DNA from: Nonomuraea deserti
GTDB taxonomy: Bacteria; Actinomycetota; Actinomycetes; Streptosporangiales; Streptosporangiaceae
NCBI RefSeq assembly: GCF_004348685.1
Contig: NZ_SMKO01000070.1
Coordinates: 1-43,741, forward strand
Length of the DNA: 43,741 nt
Direction of reading: 5' to 3'
Shown here: positions 35,068 through 42,379 of the stretch, in pieces
Layout of the letters: every line of letters starts with the position of its first letter
Numbering within the stretch: the first letter of the stretch is position 1
Notes under the pieces: generated by a model
What the model saw: the letters and a program-made list of their open reading frames with translations, nothing else
What the model was told of the DNA's origin: nothing
The model's database searches: none
Program-made: the position numbers and the translations under genes

Positions 35068-35168
35068 CCACTGACCCCCGCGTGCCGTTCCGCCCTTCGA
35101 CCTGCCCGTGCGGTCCGCCCGCTGACCTGCCCGTGGGGTTCGCCCGCTGACCCGCGCGTGCCGGGTGG
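35068..35168. repeat. 25-base tandem repeat between convergent genes
   Basis: Four imperfect units of about 25 bases, of the form CCGCTGACCTGCCCGTG + CGGTTCGC. The copies of CTGACC or CGACC fall at 35071, 35097, 35122 and 35147. The array fills the gap between galK and the enoyl-CoA hydratase. It could act as a terminator region or simply be a slippage product. Confidence 0.7.
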
Positions 35169-35174
35169 CAGGGG

Positions 35175-35948
35175 TCAGAGGGCCGGGAAGTCCGGCGGGC
35201 GGCGTTCGAGGAAGCTGGCGACGCCCTCCGCGAAGTCCGGCCGCTCGAAGGAGGCGAGCATCTCCCGGGTGGCCGTCCGCGCGGACTCCTCCAGCGTCGT
35301 CTCCCAGTCGTGCCAGACCTGCCGTTTGATCACCGCCATCGACGCGGGCGAGCTGTGCGTCGCCAGTTCGAGCGCGTACGCCCGTGCCTGCGCCACCAGC
35401 TGCTCCCCCGGCACCGCCCGGTTGACCAGCCCCAGCTCGTACGCCTCGCGCCCCGTGAACACCCGGCCCGACAGCAGGAGGTCCATGGCCCGCTGCTGCC
35501 CCACCAGGCGCGGCAGCACCCAGGAGAGCCCGTACTCGGCGATGAGCCCGCGCCGCGCGAAGGCCGTCGTCCACTTGGCCTCCTCGGCCGTAAAGACGAG
35601 GTCGCAGACGAGCGCGTGGACCATGCCCAGCCCCGCGCACGCCCCGTTGACCGCGGCGATGATCGGCTTGCCGATGGTCGTGGGGAAGGTGTGGGGCCGG
35701 GGGTCCGGCCGCTCGTCGTAGGTGCCGGTCCGGACGGCGTCGAGCGTCTTGAAGTCGGCGCCCGAGCAGAAGCCCTTGCCCGCGCCGGTGACCACGACGG
35801 CCCGGACCGCGGGGTCCTTCTCCGCCTCCGCCAGCAGGTCGAAGTAGCGCCGCCCCATGGCGTCCGTCCACGCGTTGAGGGTGTCGGGACGGTTGAAGGT
35901 GAGCGTGAGCACGCCCTGGTCGACCGTTGAGAGCACGAGTTCCGCCAT
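35175..35948 (-). CDS. Enoyl-CoA hydratase/isomerase family protein
   Basis: The 257-residue crotonase-fold protein has LTFNRPDTLNAW, VVVTGAGKGFCSGADF (first oxyanion-hole strand), IAAVNGACAGLGMVHALVCD (second oxyanion-hole strand), LVLSGRVFTGREAYELGLVN-like spacing and FLERRPPDFPAL at the C-terminus. The crotonase Glu position corresponds to EYGLSWVLPR. Members hydrate or isomerise enoyl-CoA esters in fatty acid or amino acid breakdown. No dehydrogenase or thiolase is adjacent. The start ATG is clear at 35948. It converges with galK across a tandem repeat array. Confidence 0.9.
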   Translation of the reverse strand: MAELVLSTVDQGVLTLTFNRPDTLNAWTDAMGRRYFDLLAEAEKDPAVRAVVVTGAGKGFCSGADFKTLDAVRTGTYDERPDPRPHTFPTTIGKPIIAAVNGACAGLGMVHALVCDLVFTAEEAKWTTAFARRGLIAEYGLSWVLPRLVGQQRAMDLLLSGRVFTGREAYELGLVNRAVPGEQLVAQARAYALELATHSSPASMAVIKRQVWHDWETTLEESARTATREMLASFERPDFAEGVASFLERRPPDFPAL

Positions 35949-35987
35949 GACCCCAACCGAACCATGTTCTAGCCCTGGGTGGCAAGG

Positions 35988-37127
35988 CTAACGGTGGTGC
36001 ACGAAGGCCGGGGTGAGGACGCGGGTGTCGTAGTAGCGGTGGAAGACGGGGGTGGCGCCGCCCGAGAGCGGTGGCACGATCCACGACCAGTCGGCCGGGC
36101 AGGCGCGCCCGGCCTTCTCCTCCTTCGACAGGTGCGTCAGGAAGCGGCGCGACTCCGTGTGGTGGTCGGTCATCGTGACTCCGGCCCGCTCGAACGAGTG
36201 CAGCACCGCCACGTTCAGCTCCACCAGCGCGTGGTCGCGCCACAGTGAGCGTTCGGTGGAGGTGTCCAGGCCGAGCCGCTCGGCGGTCACCCCGAGCAGG
36301 TCGTACCTGTCCTCGTCGGCCAGGTTGCGGGCGCCGATCTCGGTGCCCATGTACCAGCCGTTGAAGGGGGCGCACGGGTAGCAGATTCCGCCGATCTCCA
36401 GGCACATATCCGAAATAGCCGGAACGGCGTGCCAGCGCAGGCCGAGGTCGGCGAACCATGGATATTCGGGGTGCGTCAGCGGCACCTCCAGGACGGCGTC
36501 CCCGGGCAGGTTGCACAGCAGCGCCTCGCCCAGGCCCGGCTGGACGATCAGCGGGAGCACGTCGAACCGGCCGGAGCCGCCGCGCCACCCCATGGCCCGG
36601 GCCCGCTCGGTCAGGCCGGCGTTGCGCGGGTCGCCGACGACGCCCCCGGGCGTGCGGTAGCCGGCGTACCGGATGAGCTGGTCGTTGAGCACGCGCGGCC
36701 CGCGCATGGCCGGAGTGTCGGGGGGCAGGACGGTGATCGTGGGCCTGATCCTGCCGTCGCCGGTCGCCTCGCGCAGGTGGGCGACGCATTCGAGGGCCAC
36801 CCCCTCGGCCGTGGTCACCTGCCTGCGGTCGCGTACCCGCAAGGACCGCCAGTAGAGCCGGCCGATGCACCGGTTGCTGTTGCGCCAGGCCACCCGGGCG
36901 CCGAACTCGAGCTCCTCGAACGTGTGCGTGTAGGTCCCGGTGCGGCCCACCTCCCTGGTGACGTCCCGCAGCCGCGCGGTGAGTCCTCCCGCGGCGGGGT
37001 TCTCGGCGTGGAAGAGCCTGAGGAAACGCTCCGCCTCGCGCAGGTCGGCGGTTCGCGCGAGCACGGCGTTCATGGCCTGCACGGCCGGCGTGTCGAAGGG
37101 GCGCAAGGACTTGATCCAGGTGGGCAC
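35988..37127 (-). CDS. nos: Bacterial nitric oxide synthase (oxygenase domain only)
   Basis: The 379-residue product has ARVAWRNSNRCIGRLYWRSL with the haem-thiolate Cys at about residue 87, the substrate-binding PFNGWYMGTEIGARNLAD (Glu that holds the L-arginine guanidinium), DVLPLIVQPG and a C-terminal WIVPPLSGGATPVFH (pterin/aromatic region). This is the NOS oxygenase fold, which converts L-arginine to citrulline and NO. There is no fused or adjacent reductase, as usual for bacterial NOS, so general flavodoxins or ferredoxins must supply electrons. The GTG at 37127 is preceded by GGAGGAA 11 bases away. In known cases the NO protects against oxidants and antibiotics or feeds nitration of secondary metabolites (thaxtomin). 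Confidence 0.93.
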   Translation of the reverse strand: MPTWIKSLRPFDTPAVQAMNAVLARTADLREAERFLRLFHAENPAAGGLTARLRDVTREVGRTGTYTHTFEELEFGARVAWRNSNRCIGRLYWRSLRVRDRRQVTTAEGVALECVAHLREATGDGRIRPTITVLPPDTPAMRGPRVLNDQLIRYAGYRTPGGVVGDPRNAGLTERARAMGWRGGSGRFDVLPLIVQPGLGEALLCNLPGDAVLEVPLTHPEYPWFADLGLRWHAVPAISDMCLEIGGICYPCAPFNGWYMGTEIGARNLADEDRYDLLGVTAERLGLDTSTERSLWRDHALVELNVAVLHSFERAGVTMTDHHTESRRFLTHLSKEEKAGRACPADWSWIVPPLSGGATPVFHRYYDTRVLTPAFVHHR

Positions 37128-37499
37128 GCGGCAACCCGTTCCTCCGTCGTCGGATCGCCCCGCCGATTCCGGGTCGGCGGCACGTCCTGGTGGCGGGCGC
37201 CCTCTCCGCGCCCCGGCATGATGTCCGCGGCTCCGATCCACCGGACCGGATGCACCATCTTTCCCCGCCGAGCCCTGCTTTGTCCGGCCAACCTGAAAAT
37301 ACGTGATGATCCCGCTACAAAGCGTGAAACAGCAGCACAGCTTCCGCCACGCGACGCTCGCGATGCCGGGATCGGTGGGTCCCGGACCCGTCCCGGTCGT
37401 CGGCGGATCGCCGCAACCCGGCGGAGCGCCTGGTTTCCAGCGCTTCGGAGACTGGATCTTTCTGGTAGTACAGTGTCTTCCTGATTTGGGAGGTGATGG
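37128..37499. promoter_or_regulatory. Divergent intergenic region, nos / toxin operon
   Basis: 372 bases with no convincing gene; open frames run across it but lack good ribosome sites. An AT-richer patch around 37285-37325 (for example CTGAAAATACGTGATGATC) is the likeliest nos promoter region. TACAGT at 37469-37474 is a weak -10 candidate for the toxin operon, whose GGGAGG ribosome site is at 37487-37492. Confidence 0.4.
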
Positions 37500-37619
37500 G
37501 TGACTCCCCGCAGTGCCCCAGACGACCTGCGAGCTCGGAGCAGCGGCGGGGCAGGCCAGCGCCGTGGTCGACCGGCTCTGCCGCTCGCGCCCATGCTGCG
37601 GCGACTGGAGCGGACGTGA
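37500..37619 (+). CDS. Possible 39-codon first ORF of the toxin operon
   Basis: A GTG at 37500 lies seven bases after GGGAGG, and its frame ends in TGA overlapping the next gene's GTG (GTGA at 37616-37619). That is good operon geometry. The product is Arg-rich and recognisable as nothing. Another frame from GTG 37513 has stronger GC3 but no ribosome site, so the true frame is unsettled; the region could also be a decayed gene or a 5' leader. Confidence 0.3.
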   Translation: MTPRSAPDDLRARSSGGAGQRRGRPALPLAPMLRRLERT

Positions 37620-37927
37620 CCGCACCCGACCCTGACGGCTTGGTCATCGACGCCGACGGACGACGCGCCTCCGGACGGGATTTCCAGGCACTGGCCGATC
37701 AGCACGAGCAGCTGACGGCCGCACTGCGCGGCAGCCTGGAGGCCGGCAGCGGCCTGCCCTTCGAGGAGATCGACGGCCCGTTCAACCAGCTGGCCGAACA
37801 CCTGCTGCACCACCACATCGCAACCGGCGACGGCCTGCGCGTCGCCGGCGACGGGCAGGTCGTCATGGCCGACCGGAATGTCGCCGTCGAGCAGCTCAAC
37901 AGCGCCGCCGTCCAGAGGCGGATGTGA
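37616..37927 (+). CDS. Small ESX-like helical protein upstream of the toxin
   Basis: The 103-residue protein has a DGLVIDADGRRASG opening and then a helical region (RDFQALADQHEQLTAALRGS ... FNQLAEHLLHHHIATG), the size and texture of the WXG100-like proteins that precede T7SS/ESX-exported polymorphic toxins in actinomycetes. I do not see a canonical WXG. Its stop overlaps the toxin start (GTGA at 37924-37927), so expression is coupled and it is probably a chaperone or co-secreted partner (inference). Confidence 0.6.
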   Translation: MTAPDPDGLVIDADGRRASGRDFQALADQHEQLTAALRGSLEAGSGLPFEEIDGPFNQLAEHLLHHHIATGDGLRVAGDGQVVMADRNVAVEQLNSAAVQRRM

Positions 37928-39195
37928 CCACCGTCACCGGCGACCCCGCGATCGCCGCCGACTTCGGCATCCTGGGCCTCCCTTCCATCCCCGATCCCTC
38001 CGCGGCCTACCTGCAGGCCGACACCCTGCAGGCCTTCGCCGACCACCACACCCGGCTCGCCGGCGACGGCGCTTCGGCCTCCCGCCGCGCCGCCCTCAAC
38101 CAGGGCCCCGCCGCGAACGCCGTGGACCAGCACATCAGCGGCCCCGGCGGCACCCTCCTCCAGGCCGGCAGCCTCGCCGACCACTTCAGCCTCGCCGCCG
38201 GCATGCACAAAAGCGCCGCGCAGTTCGTCCAGCACGGGAAGAGCAGGATCGCGGCATACGCGGCCGCGGCCGCCGCGCTCGCCCTGGCCTTCCCCCAGGT
38301 CCGTGCCTGGGTTAGAGCCAGAGCCCTCCGCCTGTACCAACAGTTCCGCGGCGTCCTGGCCAAATTCGGAGACATATACCGCAAGCTCGTCGCCAGAATA
38401 GCGGCGAGAACGAGCCGGGCGACCGGTGGCACGAACACCGGGGTGGTTCGAGCCGGAGCCGGACGTGCGGCGGCTGTATCCGCTCGAGAACGTCAGGCCG
38501 TCCTCCGCCTGCAGCCGTCCGGGCCACTCGAGCGGGACATGCCGCTGCCCAGGCCCGCAGACCTGCGTTTCGTACGCGATGACGAAGGACTCATCGTCGC
38601 CGTGAACGGCAAACCGACACGGACGTTCGTGCAGGACATGACGTCGAGCAGATCCGCGGAATATCTGGCTCGTCGCGAGGAGGCGAGCGACCTCGCCTAC
38701 TCCAGCGCCAAGGCCGGTCCGGTATACACGCTGCTCATGGATCGGCGCACCGGAAAGTTGTATGAAGGCCTGAACGACATGTTGCGGCACGTGCCCGATG
38801 ACCTGCACCCTCTCCTCCGCGAGCGCTACGAGAAGTTCGCCCGCTGGGCTCGCGGCAACGGCCCTTTCAAGCACGACGAGGGCTGGCCGGCGGGCGGATT
38901 CCCGCACTGGAGCGAGCCGGGCACACATTCCGAGGTCACCGCGACCAGCAAGGCCCTCTGGGATCGCACGCGCAACGGCGAGACGGTGACGCCCGAGACG
39001 TTGCGCGACTTCTATTTTGACAATCGGTTGCTGTCCAACCATTATCAAGGAATTGTCGCCCGGCAACGAATACCGTGCTGCGCCAACTGCACGCACTTCC
39101 TGTACGACACGCCGAACTCTGTCGGCTATTTCACCAGATATCCCTCCCTGGGTGATACCCCGCTGGCCGAGTTCACGCCACCCTGGGCGATCTGA
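37924..39195 (+). CDS. YwqJ-like deaminase polymorphic toxin
   Basis: The 423-residue protein has a helical N-terminus of about 100 residues (ESX/WXG-like), a hydrophobic Ala-rich helix at about 109-123, a linker, and a C-terminal deaminase domain from about 215. The domain holds VNGKPTRTFVQDM, YTLLMDRRTGKLYEGLN, the zinc/proton-shuttle motif HSE (335-337) and the zinc Cys pair IPCCANCTHFL (C386-A-N-C389). H-x-E with C-x-x-C is the mark of the deaminase superfamily, and this arrangement fits the YwqJ family of nucleic-acid deaminase toxins. GTG 37924 is coupled to the preceding gene. GC falls in the toxin tip (27 of 60 bases by hand count at 39001-39060), suggesting module exchange. Confidence 0.83.
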   Translation: MTTVTGDPAIAADFGILGLPSIPDPSAAYLQADTLQAFADHHTRLAGDGASASRRAALNQGPAANAVDQHISGPGGTLLQAGSLADHFSLAAGMHKSAAQFVQHGKSRIAAYAAAAAALALAFPQVRAWVRARALRLYQQFRGVLAKFGDIYRKLVARIAARTSRATGGTNTGVVRAGAGRAAAVSARERQAVLRLQPSGPLERDMPLPRPADLRFVRDDEGLIVAVNGKPTRTFVQDMTSSRSAEYLARREEASDLAYSSAKAGPVYTLLMDRRTGKLYEGLNDMLRHVPDDLHPLLRERYEKFARWARGNGPFKHDEGWPAGGFPHWSEPGTHSEVTATSKALWDRTRNGETVTPETLRDFYFDNRLLSNHYQGIVARQRIPCCANCTHFLYDTPNSVGYFTRYPSLGDTPLAEFTPPWAI

Positions 39196-39542
39196 TGGTC
39201 GGGAACAACATGCGCATCGCGATGAACGATCTGGAATATGACCTGGACCAGCGGGTCCGCTATCAAGGCACGCTCTACAGCGGCACCGCGTGTGAGTTCT
39301 ATGCCGACGGCACGGTCATGACCGAGCTGACGTTCGACCAGGGAATACCGCATGGCACTGCGCGAGCCTTCTACCCCGACGGCGGCATCGAGTCGGAGTG
39401 GCGGCACGACCACGGCCGCCGGCACGGCTCACGTCTGCGGTGGCACCCGAACGGGCAGCTCGCCGAGGATCAGATCTACGATCACGGCAAGATGATCTCG
39501 AGCCAGGCCTGGCATCCCGACGGGACCCCTGACAGCTTGTAG
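39195..39542 (+). CDS. YwqK-family (MORN-repeat) antitoxin
   Basis: The 115-residue protein is built of about four MORN-like repeats (YADGTVMTELTF, YPDGGIESEWRHD, HPNGQLAEDQIYDHG, HPDGTPDS), the hallmark of the YwqK antitoxin/immunity family paired with YwqJ toxins. The ATG at 39195 overlaps the toxin TGA (TGATG); ATG 39210 behind GGGA is an alternative start. It should bind and block the deaminase in the producing cell. A strong hairpin at 39562-39600 closes the operon. Confidence 0.85.
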   Translation: MVGNNMRIAMNDLEYDLDQRVRYQGTLYSGTACEFYADGTVMTELTFDQGIPHGTARAFYPDGGIESEWRHDHGRRHGSRLRWHPNGQLAEDQIYDHGKMISSQAWHPDGTPDSL

Positions 39543-39561
39543 CACGACCGCCCACAGCCAC

Positions 39562-39600
39562 CTCAGGGCGACGAGCTCACGACCTTGAGATCGCCCTGAG
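39562..39600 (+). terminator. Hairpin closing the toxin/antitoxin operon
   Basis: CTCAGGGCGA and TCGCCCTGAG form a perfect ten-base inverted repeat with a 19-base loop, 20 bases after the antitoxin stop. Confidence 0.7.
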
Positions 39601-39671
39601 GAGATGCCGGCCGCCGATGACCCTGGCCCTGACCCTGGGCAGTGGCTCCCTCACCGGCTCCCGGAACGACT

Positions 39672-39706
39672 CAGGCCCCCAGTCCTTGATCAAGGAAGGG
39701 GGCCTG
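39672..39706 (-). terminator. Double hairpin downstream of tRNA-Asn
   Basis: CAGGCCCCC and GGGGGCCTG (nine pairs) enclose the palindrome CCTTGATCAAGG. It lies 11 bases past the 3' end of the tRNA on the minus strand and would end tRNA transcription. Confidence 0.65.
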
Positions 39707-39716
39707 GGCACCGAAG

Positions 39717-39788
39717 CTCCCGCGATAGGACTCGAACCTATAACCTGCCGGTTAACAGCCGGCTGCTCTGCCGTTGAGCTACGCGGGA
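39717..39788 (-). tRNA. tRNA-Asn (anticodon GTT)
   Basis: The minus strand folds as a cloverleaf: acceptor TCCCGCG / CGCGGGA (seven pairs), D-stem GCTC / GAGC, anticodon stem GCCGG / CCGGC with loop CTGTTAA giving anticodon GTT, and T-arm with GTTCGAGT. The discriminator is G. CCA is not encoded, as is common in actinomycetes. It decodes AAC/AAU. Confidence 0.95.
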
Positions 39789-39851
39789 TCGGGCGTCGGC
39801 GCATGTCATCGGGGCTTTCGGGCCCCTCCGCCGTGCGCATGAATAGATTAG

Positions 39852-39868
39852 CGCACTCTGGGAGTGCG
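39852..39868. promoter_or_regulatory. Inverted repeat between tRNA-Asn and the YtxH-like gene
   Basis: CGCACTC-TGG-GAGTGCG is a perfect seven-base inverted repeat in a divergent promoter region; TAATCT at 39849-39844 on the minus strand is a possible tRNA -10. It could be an operator or structural element. Confidence 0.4.
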
Positions 39869-39914
39869 TGTCGCATCATAAGCAGGGTAGGCCCGGAGGC
39901 AGCGGAGGTGTGAA

Positions 39915-40229
39915 ATGCGTTATCGGATGACATTCGCTGTTGGACTGGCGGTCGGCTACGTGCTGGGCAGCCGGGCAGGACGCGAGCGGTACGAGCAGAT
40001 CAAGCGGACGGCGCAGCGCGTCGCGGACAACCCCAGGTTCCAGGAGGCGGCCGGGGTGGTCGGCGCGCAGGCGTCGAAGTTCGCCGGGATGGCCAGGACG
40101 AGGATGGGTGACACGCTGCAGCAGCGGATCCCGTTCCTGCACAACGACCACAAGCCCGACACGGGCACCGGCTGGCCGGACGACGGCGTCGAGGGCAGGA
40201 ACGCGAAGGAGACCGGCATCCCCTACTGA
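39915..40229 (+). CDS. YtxH-like membrane-anchored protein
   Basis: The 104-residue protein starts MRYRMTFAVGLAVGYVLGSR, one membrane segment followed by the AGRERYEQIKRTAQRV pattern of YtxH-like proteins, then a hydrophilic, helical cytoplasmic tail (VVGAQASKFAGMARTRMGDT). GGAGG lies just upstream of the ATG. Members are small membrane-tethered stress-associated proteins of unknown biochemical role. Confidence 0.8.
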   Translation: MRYRMTFAVGLAVGYVLGSRAGRERYEQIKRTAQRVADNPRFQEAAGVVGAQASKFAGMARTRMGDTLQQRIPFLHNDHKPDTGTGWPDDGVEGRNAKETGIPY

Positions 40230-40256
40230 GCGGCGCGTGGGCGTGGGGCCCGCGGC

Positions 40257-40730
40257 TCACACGCCCATGCTGCGCCGCATCCCCTCCAGGGCCTGCTCGG
40301 CCTGCGCGCGCAGGCCGGGGTCCTCGGGGTCGAGGCCGTCGTCGAAGACGAAGGTCCAGCCCAGCACCTCACCTCCCGGCCGGCGCCGCGCCACCAGCCG
40401 CACGCCGCCCCTGCCCGGCAGGTTGACGTGCTTGTTGACCACGATCGTCGCGTTGACGCGCTCGCGCAGCGTCTCGGGCAGCATGCGCGGCTCGGCGATC
40501 CGCCCGGCGTGCCACCTGCCGTCGGTGGTGAGCACCCGCACCCCTTCGTCGTCCCACGACGCCCTGTCGATCTCCTCGTACGGCAGGCGCGTGCCGTCGG
40601 CCAGGTGCAGGGCGAGGTTGGTGGCCACCACGTGGCCGTCCTCGGTGGGGGTGAACGTCAGCACCCGCTCTCCCCGCTCCATCGTCAGGGACCTGCGCAC
40701 GTCGGCGGGCAACCGGCGGAGAATGCTCAT
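40257..40730 (-). CDS. Conserved actinobacterial protein of unknown function
   Basis: The 157-residue soluble protein alternates beta-like segments (VLTFTPTEDGHVVATNLALH, RLPYEEIDRASWDDEGVRVL), which could make a PH-like barrel, with a C-terminal helix. Its ATG overlaps the TGA of the upstream glycosidase gene (40727-40730), so it is the second gene of that operon. I do not recognise a catalytic motif. No signal peptide. Confidence 0.72.
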   Translation of the reverse strand: MSILRRLPADVRRSLTMERGERVLTFTPTEDGHVVATNLALHLADGTRLPYEEIDRASWDDEGVRVLTTDGRWHAGRIAEPRMLPETLRERVNATIVVNKHVNLPGRGGVRLVARRRPGGEVLGWTFVFDDGLDPEDPGLRAQAEQALEGMRRSMGV

Positions 40731-42001
40731 TCCTCAACGGTATCGGCGAGCAGATCCAGGGTGAGCGCCGCACTCCAGGAGAAGTCCCGGCACCCGCGCC
40801 CGCTGCCGTCGAAGGGGTCGAAGCACTCGCGGAAGCCGGCCTGCCGCACCAGGCGCAGGGTGCCGTGGGTGAGCTGCCGGGCGAGCGGGCCGAGCGAGTG
40901 CACGGCGGCGGCCCTGCGCAGCAGCCAGTTGGTGTTCACCCAGGAGGGGCCGCGCCAGTAGCGGGTGCGGTCGAACTGGGCGGCGCGGATCTCGCAGCTC
41001 GGCACCGGGTAGCCGGTGGCCCCCATGAACCTGGCCGACTCCAGCACCTCGACGGTGGCGCGCACGTGGTCGCCGGGCAGCCACGGGTCGAGCAGCGGCC
41101 CGAACCCGCCCACCGTGCACACCTTGATCAGCCGGTCGGTACGCAGGTCCCTGGCGTAGAAGCAGCCGTCCCAGAGGCGCTCGATCATGGCCAGCCGGAT
41201 GCGCTCGGCCTGCTCGACGTGGGGCGCGGGATCGGCGCGAACCAGCGGCGCCAGCTCCGCCAGCGCCTGGCAGGAGGCCAGCCAGATCCCGTTGAACATC
41301 GGGTCCTCGATCGCGAACGGATGCTCGTCGCGCAGGTAGCCGGCGCCGTATCCGCCGTCGCGGTAGCGCATGGCCAGCCAGACGTAGCGGTCGTGGGCGC
41401 TGTCGGGGTGGCGCTCCTCCATGTCGACGTTGCGGTAGCCGTACCTGATCACGGGGAGCGCGGCGAGCGCGTCGTCCCAGGCGGGGCTGTCGTCCATGCC
41501 CGACTCCCACGGATGCACGATCGCGGCCAGCCCGGCCCCGCCCAGGTCGCGGGCCGAGGCGAGGTAGGCGTGCTGGGCCACCAGCGCGGGGAACGCCTTC
41601 CTGACGAAAGCGACGTCGCCGGTGTGCCGGTAGAGCCACCACAGGGCGAGTCCCTGCAGTGGCGGCGAGGTGAGCCCCGAGGTGAGCACGCGCGGCGCGG
41701 CGTCGTGCTCCTGGGAGCGCCATACGGAGGGTCCTGGGAAGTACGCCTCCCGCGTGTGGAAGACGATGTGCGGCACCATCCCGGTCGCCCACTGCCCGCG
41801 CAGCAGGCTGAGCAGCTCTTCGCGGGCCCGGTCGGGCCGGTGCCTGGCCAGCCCGATGACGACGAACGCGGAGTCCCAGCTCCATTGGTGCGGGTAGAGG
41901 CCCGGCGCGGGCACGGTGCCCGTGCCTGTCCAGTTCGCCTCGAGCACGGCCAGCGCCTCGCGCCCGAGCGCGGCGTCGTCGACCGCCGGCCGCGCCTCCA
42001 T
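40727..42001 (-). CDS. MGH/GH63-like (alpha/alpha)6-barrel glycoside hydrolase
   Basis: The 424-residue protein has YPHQWSWDSAFVVIGLARHR (Asp in the substrate pocket), HPWESGMDDSPAWDDAL (putative general acid Asp), RYWRGPSWVNTNWLLRRAA and CFDPFDGSGRGCRDFSWSAA (putative base region). These match mannosyl/glucosylglycerate hydrolases and related GH63 enzymes, which release glucose or mannose from glycerate-linked compatible solutes. The sugar specificity cannot be read here. ATG 42001 is chosen because CATAGT lies six bases upstream, the leaderless spacing; GTG 42004 is an alternative. It is coupled to the small protein downstream. Confidence 0.83.
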   Translation of the reverse strand: MEARPAVDDAALGREALAVLEANWTGTGTVPAPGLYPHQWSWDSAFVVIGLARHRPDRAREELLSLLRGQWATGMVPHIVFHTREAYFPGPSVWRSQEHDAAPRVLTSGLTSPPLQGLALWWLYRHTGDVAFVRKAFPALVAQHAYLASARDLGGAGLAAIVHPWESGMDDSPAWDDALAALPVIRYGYRNVDMEERHPDSAHDRYVWLAMRYRDGGYGAGYLRDEHPFAIEDPMFNGIWLASCQALAELAPLVRADPAPHVEQAERIRLAMIERLWDGCFYARDLRTDRLIKVCTVGGFGPLLDPWLPGDHVRATVEVLESARFMGATGYPVPSCEIRAAQFDRTRYWRGPSWVNTNWLLRRAAAVHSLGPLARQLTHGTLRLVRQAGFRECFDPFDGSGRGCRDFSWSAALTLDLLADTVEE

Positions 42002-42058
42002 CACCCAACTATGCCTGCGGATGCCGCGGGAAGCTACTGCGCGGGAACCCGCAGCTCG

Positions 42059-42217
42059 TCAGGCCCTCTTCGCCCACTTCGCGAGGAACATGACGCCCAG
42101 CGCCACGCCGCCGATGATCAGGCCCCACTTGAGCAGCGTGAGGGCGAAGCCCACGAGGGGGCCGAGGAGCACGAGCGCGGCGACGACCGCTGCGATGATC
42201 AGAAGAATACGTCCCAT
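42059..42217 (-). CDS. 52-residue double-pass membrane protein
   Basis: Two hydrophobic helices (MGRILLIIAAVVAALVLLGP and WGLIIGGVALGVMFLAKW) with a basic C-terminus (AKRA). TACCGT ends seven bases before the ATG, so the transcript is probably leaderless. Small proteins like this are common in actinomycetes; function unknown. Confidence 0.65.
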   Translation of the reverse strand: MGRILLIIAAVVAALVLLGPLVGFALTLLKWGLIIGGVALGVMFLAKWAKRA

Positions 42218-42379
42218 GTTCGAAACGGTACGAGATCATTTAAGTCGTTTGCAGGTGACACAGGGTTGAATCAGGGACAAGTCAGGGGTTCCCCCCACCC
42301 CGGAACCAACCGGCACAACCTTCGCGTTGAGTCGGTAAGGAGCACCGGGGCATCGGGGGCCCGCTTCACGGGGAGCGTG

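Noticed and set aside
37303..37503. Open frame of 66 codons before the toxin operon
   Set aside because: No ribosome site, composition unlike neighbours, and its stop overlaps the operon ribosome site; more likely promoter/leader DNA.
37128..37625. N-terminal extension of the nitric oxide synthase by 166 codons
   Set aside because: The extra residues match no NOS domain and cross the divergent toxin promoter; the protein at GTG 37127 already has normal family length.
39681..39700. CCTTGATCAAGG considered as an attachment site or TA promoter
   Set aside because: It sits inside a larger perfect hairpin immediately after the tRNA, and no integrase or direct repeat of the tRNA 3' end is present in the window.
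42287..42307. GGTTCC...GGAACC inverted repeat upstream of the coiled-coil gene
   Set aside because: Six-base arms in GC-rich DNA are expected by chance and no regulator or -10/-35 pair supports an operator.
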